Source: Drechslerella dactyloides (lineage: Eukaryota > Ascomycota > Orbiliomycetes > Orbiliales > Orbiliaceae). Taken from it: DNA of 64,000 nt. The DNA lies in NCBI GenBank assembly GCA_020064725.1, contig JAGTWJ010000010.1, positions 806,001 to 870,000 of the forward strand. The letters are read 5' to 3'. The position numbers and the translations under genes were made by a program. Shown one piece after another: positions 22,485 through 32,060 of the stretch; the stretch's first letter is position 1; every line of letters begins with the position of its first letter. The notes below the pieces were generated by a model. It was given only the letters and a program-made list of their open reading frames with translations. It was not told where the DNA came from and ran no database searches.

Positions 22485-23590
22485 GATATACCGTCCTGAA
22501 TCACGCCTGTACTTCTAAATCGATTGACTACGACCACGAAGAGTTTTAATAGACTTCGCCTTAATCAGTCCACCCGCTCCGAACTTCATCGACCCATCCA
22601 CCTCGGACCGGCCCGAGCACAACCGCACATCGTATCCAACGTCAAACCGCCCGCAAAACACCGCCCGTCCCTCCTCCCGCCGTCCGATCACCCATCTCGA
22701 TTCGCCCGGCCGGTCTGCAACTTTGCTCTGTGCACTTGGACCCCCCCAGCCAGAGCTTGGACAGGTTGTCCGGCGGCCGACTAGTCCACGATTCGGTGCA
22801 CCTCTCCGACAACCGCTCTCTCTCCTCCTCCTCCTTCTCCTCGTCTTCGGCCGCGTGCCAGAGCCCAAGCCGATTAGCCGCTCCTGACCGCCCTCTTCGG
22901 TCTCCATATTGCCGCTTTCTGGCCAATTTGGCCCTCAAATCGACTTGTCACGTCGGCGCTCCGCCCATCGAACGAAATTTCCCCCGCTATTTCCCAAGCA
23001 CGTCTCATTATATAATTCCCCTCGGGCTACCCCCTTCGCCTCCCAAAGCTCTCCTTCATATCGCATTCTTCCTATCCCACCGTCATCTATCATAGATCGA
23101 GCGTGCTTCCTTTTTTTTACTTCTCTTTTTTTTGGATTTGTCTGCCCGTGACAAACCTTTCCTTTCTCGTCCTCTTCCGACAGCTATACCCCGAGTACTT
23201 TTTGCTCTGATCCGATACTTGGATGTTCGCATAGTTTTTCTCTGAGACCTCTGTCCAGACCTAATTCCTCCCTCCCACGAGTTATACGACACTGCTATTC
23301 TTCGGTCGCGCCGTCTTGTTCAGCTTCTTCTTCTTCTTCTCTCGCACTGTCACGCACGGATAAACCCAACAAAGCTCTTCGGCCCGCGATCGATCGATTG
23401 ACCAACGATTTCTGATACGAGTTTCCTTCTGATTCCACGAAAGTCCGCCCACTTCGATACTTTCTCGCTATTCTCTCAAGCATACGTTAGGGGTTCAATT
23501 CACCAGCCCGGATCATCCTCCACCTCGCGATTGATCTGTCTTCGCAAACAACAAAAGAACAGTATCTCGGAGTACCATTTACACAGGCCA

Positions 23591-24849
23591 ATGAGTTCTG
23601 CACTATGGAACCGTCGAACCACGTAAGATCATTATGTTGGCCCTTCTCCAACCCACCCGCTGATAGCACCCGCTAATGTTTGGCATGGTGTCGTTGCACA
23701 GGCCAGGAAAGCTCACGTTGTCTGTATCCAATTCCGACGGAAACTCCAACAATCCTGACAGCTCCACTCCTTCCTCCGCGCGAGGGTTCGGTTCGGGGAA
23801 GGGTCGCGGCGCCGCCAGCAGGGATGGCAATGGCCGCTACGACCCGCTCAGCGCGGTCCCGTTGAGCGCCGGTGGCTCCTTCAACACCCTCGCGTCTCCG
23901 AGCACGGCGTTCAGCTTGGGCTCCGGAGCCTTCGCGTCCTTTGGTGCCATGAAAACGCCAACCAAACCCACCGGCGATCCAATTGCTTCCGCCGGAGCCT
24001 CGAAGGAACCTCAAGGACCCACCCCGAGCTCCGGTGCCGTCACCCCGGGTATCACCGGCCCCACGTTTGCGTCCGCTGCTGCTGCCGCGAACCAGAAGAA
24101 GGCGCCGGCGGAACTTACGAAGACCCCGCTCCGCCACACCTGGGTCGTCTGGTATCGGGCCCCCGGTGCCAAATTCCAAGACTACGAGAAGTCGACCCAG
24201 AAGATCGCAGCGTTCTCCACTGTTGAGGAATTCTGGACGGTGTACTCCCACCTTCGCAAGCCCCGCAGCCTGCCCCACGTGTCGGATTATCATCTCTTCA
24301 AGCAGGGCATCCGGCCCGTCTGGGAGGACACCGAGAACAAGAAGGGTGGCAAGTGGATCATTCGTCTCAAGAAGGGTATCAGCACTCGCTACTGGGAGGA
24401 CCTTATCCTCGCCATCATTGGCGACCAATTCGGCGAGTCTGGCGAGGATATCTGTGGCGCCGTTCTCAGCATTCGAAATGCGGAGGACGTACTGAGTGTC
24501 TGGACGCGCGTCAATAACGCCACGACCCTCAAGATTCGGTGGGTGCCTCTTCCCGAGAGATATATACGAGAAACGAGCTAACGTGGATGCGGAAAACAGC
24601 GAAACCATCAAGCGAGTGCTCAACTTCCCGCCGGAAACCGCCATCATCTTCAAGACCCACGACGAATCGATTGCCCACGAGCGCAGCGTCCACCAGGGCC
24701 AGGGCCAGAACCCGGCTCAAGGCCAAACCCACCGCCAGCCCAACCAGTACGGCAAGCAGGACCGACAGCAAAACAAGAACCCCCACCACCAAAACAGCAA
24801 TAATAGCAACTACCACCAGCAGAGCTACACCGCTGAGAGGCGTGATTAG
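23591..24849 (+). CDS. Class II eIF4E-like cap-binding protein (4EHP/eIF4E2)
   Basis: Three exons: 23591-23622, 23702-24538 and 24600-24849, giving 372 residues. The start MSSALWNRRTTPGKLTLSVS is chosen because it splices in frame and matches the short N-terminus of fungal eIF4E-2. A Gly/Ser/Pro-rich region (about 20-145) precedes the cap-binding fold (about 148-300): HTWVVWYRAP, EEFWTVYSHLRKP, SDYHLFKQGIRPVWED, GGKWIIRLKKGIS and LILAIIGDQFGE. These match 4EHP. The residue equivalent to Trp56 of eIF4E is Tyr (FQDYEKS), the class II hallmark, while the Trp102 equivalent is kept. A Gln/Asn/His-rich tail (about 318-372) follows. In animals 4EHP represses translation of selected mRNAs; a similar role is inferred. 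If intron 2 were retained, translation would end after 13 extra residues, losing the last fold element and the tail. Confidence 0.9.
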
Positions 24850-25975
24850 AATTCCGCCTCCCGGTCCGAGTCTACCCCTTCTGGAGCGGAGCCATCCGTC
24901 CGGTCTGAATCAGAACCACCCACCCAATCTCGAGCTCAAGCGTCCACGCGGGCTCGAACTGAAAGATCCACCACCCGGGCTCGAGCTGAAGAACCCACGC
25001 GGGTCCGAGCTGAAGCGCCTGTCCAGCTTCGAGCCAAAACATCCCTTCGGTCCCTTTGGAGCCAGCCCTGGCGACCGGCTTCCACTAACGAATCTTCTTA
25101 ACATCTACTAATCTAACTACTATCCGCCAACCTCCAGCGGGATGCCTAGACAGGTCTCTCGCCCCCATTTGACGAGCTATCGTACGCACCTCTTACAGCT
25201 GCCCTTGCCGATATCCATTGCTTAATGCGCTTTTTCTTTTCAAGGTTCTGCTTTTAAGCGGGTTAACGGATTCGTTTTTTTCTTCTTTTTCTTTTTATTC
25301 TTCTTCTTTGCTTCAAAACTTGGGGGCTCTTTTCTTTCAGCTGCGATGCTTTCTTTCTTTCTTTATTCTTCTTCATGTGTCGTGTACCATAGTCAATATT
25401 CATACAAAAATCGGAGTTAACGCTGCTTTTTGATACTTTTTCTTTTTCTCTTCCTCGTCCGATCTTATTCTTGCCTGCCTCTCTTCTCTGAGCTTATTCC
25501 CCTCCTTTTCTCTTTGGCTTTTCCTTTGATGCTATTATTTTTGTGCTTTGATGCGGGTCGGGGAAACTTTTTTGTTTTGCGTTTATTCTTTTTATCTTAT
25601 TATTCCCGAGGGCGTACGGCTGGGGTTTTGGCTCCGGTCGTCGTTCGAGGCTTATGCCGACAGATTCTGCTGCTTCACGCGGAGCCGATGCATTGAATCG
25701 AATCGAACTGAATGAGGAGGGGGGTTTGGTGGGAATGGAGAGTTGGGTGAGGGCGGTGGGGATGGGTGGCCGTTGTAAAGGTGGAAGGGAAAGAAGGCGG
25801 CCTTTGCAGTATTTCATCACGGTTGGAGGCGTGCGACGTGTACTTTATAGGACAATATCACGGGAGCTCGAACGCCCCTTCTTTCCAACCAGCGTGACCT
25901 CTATCGACCCTCCAACGAATATCTATCCAGTCATCGTAATATGTTAGAATATGGTATAGATAAGTAGGTATAACG
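24850..25975. other. Convergent intergenic region with 3' UTRs
   Basis: Starts with the eIF4E-like 3' UTR, which contains a coding-like tandem repeat (listed separately), then a T-rich stretch 25240-25600 with many TTTCTT tracts, then the CDC8 3' flank. No gene is supported. Candidate plus-strand frames in the T-rich part are runs of Phe/Leu/Ser and not convincing. Confidence 0.45.
24929..25021 (+). repeat. 24-27-bp imperfect tandem repeat in the eIF4E-2 3' UTR
   Basis: Four units start at about 24929, 24953, 24980 and 25004 with the shared core CTCGAGCTGAAG...CCACGCGGG. Lengths of 24, 27, 24 and 18 are all multiples of three and keep one frame open (LELKRPRG / LELKDPPPG / LELKNPRG / SELKR). 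That frame is not the eIF4E frame and has no convincing start. Confidence 0.85.
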
Positions 25976-26753
25976 TCACTCGATAGCCCGGACCGCCGGC
26001 CGCTGCTTCGCGCGCCTGATGCCCTCCTGCACGCCCGCCCACACTGCCTCCGCGACCTCCTCGACGTCGCCGCCGGCGTCGACGACCCACCAGTCCTCCT
26101 TTTCCCTTTCGTCCGCTCGCATCTCCTCGAACAGAGCCCTCACGCGCGCCTGCATTTCCGCCTTCTCGTACCGCTCCTGCCCGTACCCGCCTCTCGACGC
26201 CGCCGCGTCCTGCGATATGTCGAGGAATATGACGATATCCGGCCGCGGCAGCCCCACGTCTGGCGAGCGGCACCACGATGTGGATAAGGGCCCGTGCGGC
26301 GGTGATGGAGATGGGTGGGACTGCTTTGCGGCGCTGAAGACGATGCCGGAGTAGATGTAGCGGTCTAGTAGGATTGTTGTGCCCGATGCTAGGGTTTCGA
26401 GGAGGGAGTCGCGGGCTTCCCAGCGGTTTGCGGAGAAGAGGAGGTGGATTGCGCGGTCGTCGAGGGTGGTGGATGATTGCAGGTATGTGTTTATCATCTG
26501 GCCGATGGGCGTCGTTCTGTCTGCATATTTTATCAGTCTGTCGATTCAGGGTTGTACGATGTCCCTCCCGTTGATGGTGTAAGTGATGTGCACATATGTG
26601 AATGTGTGATGTATACGCACCTGGGAACTTTTGGAGGGTGGCGGGGCGGTTTTCGGCGCGCAGGCGGTCGAGGAGGAGGCTGCACTGCGTCGACTTGCCG
26701 GCGCGGTCGAGGCCCTCGATGGCGATGAGGGCGCCGCGGGTCGGCGAGGCCAT
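25976..26753 (-). CDS. CDC8: Thymidylate (dTMP) kinase
   Basis: Two exons: 26621-26753 and 25976-26520, giving 225 residues. The P-loop GLDRAGKST lies at about 13-21. KFPDRTTPIGQMINTYL spans the splice junction and supports acceptor ATGCAG at 26521-26526. LLFSANRWEARD, LLDRYIYSGIVFSAAK (the DRY/S substrate loop) and DIVIFLDI follow, then the LID region AAASRGGYGQERYE. It phosphorylates dTMP to dTDP and is essential for DNA synthesis. An upstream in-frame Met at 26867 would add about 38 residues; the nearer ATG matches the family length. A Ser/Pro insertion (SHPSPSPPHG) between the DRY loop and LDI strand is longer than in yeast. Confidence 0.94.
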
Positions 26754-27197
26754 GGTCGCGGCAATTGGACAGTGTAATCGATCAATGGGTGAAGTCGGAG
26801 TGGGGCTGCTGGCGGCGCGGAGATGCAATGTGGCGTTGATGGTGGGGCGGCGTCGAGATAAATCCACTCCAGACGAACGCGGACGTACTCGTGATACCTT
26901 CGTATGTAATATCGTTCGATATCACCAATCTCCGCGACGGAAAGACGCCGGCGTCGACAGCGGGGCATCGATCGCGGACCGGCGTCGTCGGAGTTATCGC
27001 CGACTGCGCGCGAGTTAACGCCGAGTGCAAGCGACCAGGTTCGATTTTTATCACCATTGCCGTCTGGATTCCTATTCCACCACTACTACTTTGCATTCAC
27101 GATTCCTCTTTACACTCCAAACCGTCGGTCTGATCGATCTATCTAGCGCGGAAATCATACATACAGCAGATAACTCGAAGGCCGTACAGACACCACA
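26754..27197. promoter_or_regulatory. Shared promoter of CDC8 (-) and YAH1 (+)
   Basis: The 444 bases separate two divergent start codons. The sequence is rich in CG/TCG steps with a CATCGATCG palindromic stretch at about 26966 and a GATCGATC at about 27133. Exact MluI-type ACGCGT boxes expected for DNA-synthesis genes were not seen. Confidence 0.5.
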
Positions 27198-27911
27198 ATG
27201 CCGCTCCGCCCGCCGTCGATACTGCGCGGTCGACCGTGCGACATCCTACGCTCGCTATCGATATCCTCTCGAAGCCGAGCCCGGCCGGCACCCATATCCA
27301 CACCATCCACCCGCAGCATCACCACCGCCAGCACCACCCTCACAAAATTCACAACATACACGCACAGACCCAGAATACCGACACCGACACACTATACGAG
27401 TACAACATGCATCCGCCACCACAGCGAGCTGACGCCGCCGAAACCAGGCGAAGAGCTCCACGTAACCTTCACAACGAAGGACGGACACACGTTCACGTTC
27501 GAGGTCGCCGAGGGGGATAATCTGCTGGACATAGGACAGGCGCACGATCTCGAAATGGAGGGTGCGTGCGGTGGCAGTTGCGCGTGCAGCACTTGTCATG
27601 TCATCGTTGAGGATCAGGAGGTGTATGATAAATTGGAGGAGCCGGATGATGATGAGAATGACATGCTGGATTTGGCGTTCGGGTTGACGGAGACGTATGT
27701 TCATCCCCCCCTCTTTATCTTCGATTCTCTCACCACTCCCCTACCTTCTTACGTTACTTGTGATTACGGATGTTGGTGATGCTGATGGTTGTTTATTTGT
27801 GTGTGTAGGTCGCGGCTGGGATGTCAGGTTAAGATGCGCAAGGACATCGACGGGCTACGCGTGCGATTGCCGTCCATGACTCGAAACATGCAGCTGAGCG
27901 ACTTCAAATGA
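27198..27911 (+). CDS. YAH1: Mitochondrial [2Fe-2S] ferredoxin (adrenodoxin-type)
   Basis: Two exons: 27198-27694 and 27809-27911, giving 199 residues. A long Ser/Arg/Thr-rich mitochondrial presequence (about 1-85) is followed by the ferredoxin fold: ELHVTFTTKDGHTFTFEV, DNLLDIGQAHDLEMEGACGGSCACSTC (three cluster cysteines) and HVIVEDQEVYDKL. The fourth cysteine is in exon 2 (SRLGCQVKM). The adrenodoxin signature DGLRVRLPS also lies in exon 2. It supplies electrons for Fe-S cluster and haem A synthesis in the matrix. The presequence contains several overlapping His/Thr/Pro-rich stretches and is longer than in yeast. Confidence 0.95.
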
Positions 27912-28186
27912 TAGCATTACGACCAGTAGATGTATCATATATACGGTGCGGTGGGCACGACAGACGCGGGGAATACGCCATGATGGTTGAATGGGTGTGT
28001 ATATGTAAATTGTACATAGTAGCCTCGATTAGCATTTGTGAAAAATGCATAGATTGCATTATGGGTATACTAGCTCTTAATCCCACCTTGCTCTATAGCC
28101 TTGGTGGGTCGGATGAATCTACTATCCGCGGGGATAAAGTCATGCATGCATGTGTATTATAATGTACAAGTGCCTTGAGAGAAGGG

Positions 28187-29059
28187 TTATTTGTCCTGCG
28201 ATTTCGAGATCATGTCTAGGAAGCTCTCCTTTGATATCTCCGTTACTGCAGCCGCCATGTCAGTTCAGCGTCGTTGAATATGTGGGACTCATAGTAGATG
28301 GGGGAGGGGAGGGGGATAAAGCGTACCGTTCTTGCTCCTGGTGTCCATGCCGAGGGTACCCTTGACTTTGTTCTCCCGCGCTGCTTCCTCGCCCTTGACC
28401 TGCGCGGCGCGCACGGCGTTGAACAGCTTGATCACACCCCGTTGCGCAATCTTGCGCAGCGCCTTCTCTCGCTCCAGCACGTTCTTGACTTCCTCGCCCG
28501 TGGCGTCGTCGCGGGGTACCACGTCCCGTACGCGGCCGCGGTCGAGGGCCGCGCGCTTCTCGGCGGTCAGCAGCCGGCGCGCCCTGGCTTCGAGCTTGGA
28601 GTCGTCGATGTGCGCGGCTGCGTGCTTGGCGCGGACGAGGACCGGGTCCTTGCGTGCGGTGGCCGTCAGGTGGGAGGAGAGGATTTTGGACATGGAGGTC
28701 GCGAAGGCGGTTGGGTCGGTGCGTTTGCGCTTCTTGGTGCTGGCGGGGAGGGAGTCGGAGTCCGAGGCGAGGGAGTCGTCCGAGTCGTCTGATGCGTTGC
28801 CGGAGGAGATGTCGCCGTCATTGTTGATTGATGAGGTGTCGTCATCGTCGTTGTCACCGTCTTCGGAGACGTCGGAGAATTCTTCGTCAGAGGCGCCGCT
28901 GTCGCCGTTGGAGGCCTGTCTGGCGTCTTTGTCCCGTTTTGACGAGTGGGGCTTTGACAGCGATGGTTTGGCGCTGGCTTTGATGGCGATTGTCTGCGTG
29001 AGCTTTGCGCCGGCGGACGCGGCGCCGAGTTTCCGCTTCTTCGTCGGTGGTATCGACAT
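28187..29059 (-). CDS. RRP15: 60S pre-ribosome assembly factor RRP15
   Basis: Two exons: 28327-29059 and 28187-28245, giving 263 residues. It begins MSIPPTKKRKLG, then a Lys-rich region and a long acidic Ser/Asp stretch (about 50-105: EEFSDVSEDGDNDDDD). The Rrp15p domain (about 110-263) has FATSMSKILSSHL, KDPVLVRAKHAA, LEARARRLLTAEKR, EREKALRKIAQRGVIKLFNAVRAAQ and the C-terminal SKESFLDMISKSQ supplied by exon 2. It works in the nucleolus on 27S pre-rRNA and 60S maturation. It is tail to tail with YAH1 at 275 bp. Confidence 0.92.
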
Positions 29060-32000
29060 CGTGGTGGCCTATCGTGGTGGTAGTGAGGTTGACGTTGGAA
29101 ATTGTTGGTTGTCGCACAGCAAAATTCGCGGATTTGGAGTTGCAAATTGACGTTTGCTCGCTCGCTTGTTCCAACGCCAAGACGCCCGCAGAAAATTTGG
29201 GTTTCGGGCGTGGCCGTTTGTCCGTCGCTTCTCCTTCCAATCCTCCTGTAAACTATCAGTAACCCAACTTACCCCGTACGTATGGCAGCAGGAAACAAAG
29301 ACAGGTCGCCTGCAAGCAGGCCCGATTGGTGGAGGACACGCAGCAATTCCGATCGATCGCCGGGAGGTTCTTCTGCCTGCCGCGCGGAGGGCGGGACTTT
29401 TGGCATGACAGATGCATCGCGCGTCGGAGATGGGAAAGGACGCCCGCGCCGGGGAGCGTCTCGCAGGGCGGCGGTGGCGGCGGCGGCAGGCGACGGGTCC
29501 GGGACTCGACACGCCCTCGACCTACGAACTTTCGCAGACAGATCCAAAGACAGCTGGCTAGCTGGCTGGCTGGCACGAGAAGCCGACCAGAGCGGTCCCC
29601 TCCAGCCCATTTGGCGAGGCTGATTCGGTATCGGTGGTGGTCGAGGAGGAACCGGGGCGTCAGATTGCGGTCCCGGCACGCCACACGCAGAACTTCCGAG
29701 GCTGCATTGACATATATCCCAAGCCGCCTGGACTCCCAGCTGAATAGTCCTTCGTTGGCTCTTTCAGGCCCTATTCGCCTCCCAGGATTGCTTAATATCT
29801 CCCTGAGGGTTTCAGGGCTGCGTCGCCGATGCAACTGGATGGCGCCTAACCCCCGACGCCCGTCTCAGCTGGTCTTGTGGGTATCCGCTGGGGAAGGTCC
29901 CGATCCCGCTATTCGCCGTCGTCTGTTGAGGCGACAGGCAGTGGCCTTGTCCGACCCGGATATGCTCATGCCCGGTGTCGAACGTCACGGTTGGCCCTGC
30001 TGGCGCTCTCGGAGTGCAGTCCGGCGGTTGTCGACTGTCACGGCTGTCTGCCCGCATCTCGGATCGCGGGTACGGACAGCCACGTGGTCTCATGGTATCA
30101 ACGAGAAGGAGAAACGCAGTGCTGCCGATGCAGCATCTGTCTGTCTGGGCCTGTAGCGTAGTAGTTTAGTCGTGATCTGTGATGCTGTAAACGCCCTGCC
30201 GTGTCGACGAACTCGGCGGGCTGCCGTCAAGCCCCTCTGCAGGGCTCTGGGGATCCCAACTATCCCTGGGCTGCAGAGGAGTCCCCAACCGGATACTTTG
30301 ACGAAGCAGGACATGACCGACCGTTCGCTCTAATCTGCAGCCTGGCGTCCGGAGGAGCGTCTATCAACTCTGACCCGCCGGAGGAGACAGCCACTCGACA
30401 GAGCCGCAGGGACGCCAAGACTCACCCGGCGGAGCAAATATCCACCAGCGGACACCACCGGGAAATAACTCGCCCCGGAAGCAGCCCCGGAACAGCAACC
30501 GACCGCCGGGGATCAGGCCCGAAAAGGAGGAAATCGAAATCAAACCGAGATTTCAAAGCCGCGACTCGGTCTGAAGACCACCATCCTCTCGACTCGGACT
30601 GGACCACCCTCGGGACGCCCATATCGCAGGTTCTCCCGCCCGTCGTACGACTCTACAGCGTCGGTTCCCAGCCGCCATAACCGTACCTTAAGGGCTGCCG
30701 CCGCCACCACAGGTCGCCATCGCGCGAGGAAAGGAGGACAAGGAAGGACACAAAGACAGATCCAAGGTCTCGCTTTGTTCTTCTTCGCGGTTGTTTGATC
30801 TCCACGGCTGTCTTTGGAGATCGCATTCGTTTCTCGTCGGGTGCTGTTTTCTCCCCACGGTGCGTGGCCAACGTTCGGACGTATCGAGACGGAGACTGGG
30901 TAGCGGGACATGCTGACGTTCGTTTGCCCGTCAAGTGCGCGGTAGATTCGCTCCTATCGGACTGATATCGTCTGTCAACGTCGGTACCATCGCCAGCAAG
31001 CATCGGGCGTCTCGACAGCCTCACTCACCTTTGACGACTGCATCTGGTTTCCTGGAGGGTCGACGCCCCATTTGGTTTCTATCTGTATACAAGGGTCTTG
31101 GGCTTGGTTTACCGTCATCGATCTCGAGCCGCCGTGTCTGCCTGACGATGCCATTGTCGACACCGTCGCTGCTGTCTAGAAGGGTTCCTCGTCTCCCGTG
31201 ACGCTTCGGTGTCGACGTCTTCGAAGACATCCGGGAGGGTTATTGTGTAGTAGACATCGGGGTACATCGGTCGTTCAAGGGCGACGGACAGGCGTCTTTG
31301 CCTCGATCGGGCCGCAGGACGACGGCCGGCAGCGTCGCCGGAGGCTGTTGAGGGTGGGATCGAAGCCGTTGACTCGAGTCTGCTTGGCTTCTCCGCTTCT
31401 GCCGTCGCTGGTGTTCAGCTGGTGATTCTGTGGGAGTTGCGGGAGTCGGGCGCAAGATTTTGAAAACTTGCGGCGTTGAGAGACGCTGCTGCTATAAATT
31501 TATCTTGCTGCCGTCCTCAACTTCTCTCCTTCTTTCTCCTTCTTCCTTTCTTCTCTCTCCACCATCACCACCTTTTCTTCGCTACCGCTCTTCTATCATC
31601 ATCGACGCTGTCGACAACGCTTCATCGCACAAACGCTCTCCAACGACTCTCGTCGTTGCTGTTCTCTTCTCTCTGAATCAAGCTTCGGCTTCAAGCTTCG
31701 GCCTCACTACTGCTCCGATCACGCTCTCGACAATCGACTCGTTCTTGCCTAACACACACTCGTCGCGCCTACCATCGGACGACTGTTCTCCCTTCTCCTC
31801 CCACTGACGATAGCAAGTAAAATTTCCTCTGGCTGCTACGCACCAGGCGATTCCTCTCATCCGTCCTTTTCTCTACCACACTCGACGCTATCCCCAAGCT
31901 GTCATCCTCATAACGCTTGTGCTCTCGTATCATCCATCACTCCGCACAGGCTCTTTTCGATTGCCGATCATCTTTCTCTCTTCCATCATCTCGCAAAGCA

Positions 32001-32060
32001 TATCATTACCTCCTCAATACTCTCTCCTCACGTTCATCATCCATCAATCTCTATCTCAAG
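29060..32060. other. GC-rich 3 kb divergent region upstream of CTK1
   Basis: Between RRP15 and CTK1 starts. From about 29270 to 31440 the DNA is visibly more GC-rich than other intergenic stretches in this window, with open frames of 276 codons (29326-30156), 159 codons (30201-30680) and others. None shows a domain, and they overlap simple motifs such as GCTGGCTGGC at 29560-29573. From about 31490 to 32060 the sequence is a pyrimidine-rich leader directly before CTK1. It may hold a long 5' UTR, an upstream non-coding transcript or a decayed gene. Confidence 0.4.

Larger units (their letters stand above)
20417..23590. other. Long divergent intergenic region between MTHFR and eIF4E-2
   Basis: The 3.17 kb contains no gene I can support. 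A 224-codon minus-strand open frame at 21769-22443 lacks recognisable domains and sits over simple repeats. The right third (about 22500-23590) is strongly pyrimidine-rich (repeated CTCCTCCTTCTC), as expected of a long fungal leader for the eIF4E-like gene. Two simple repeats are listed separately. Confidence 0.4.

Noticed and set aside
29326..30156. 276-codon plus-strand open frame in the GC-rich region
   Set aside because: Arg-rich product typical of chance frames in GC-rich DNA; several other frames on both strands are equally open. Kept only as part of a regional finding.
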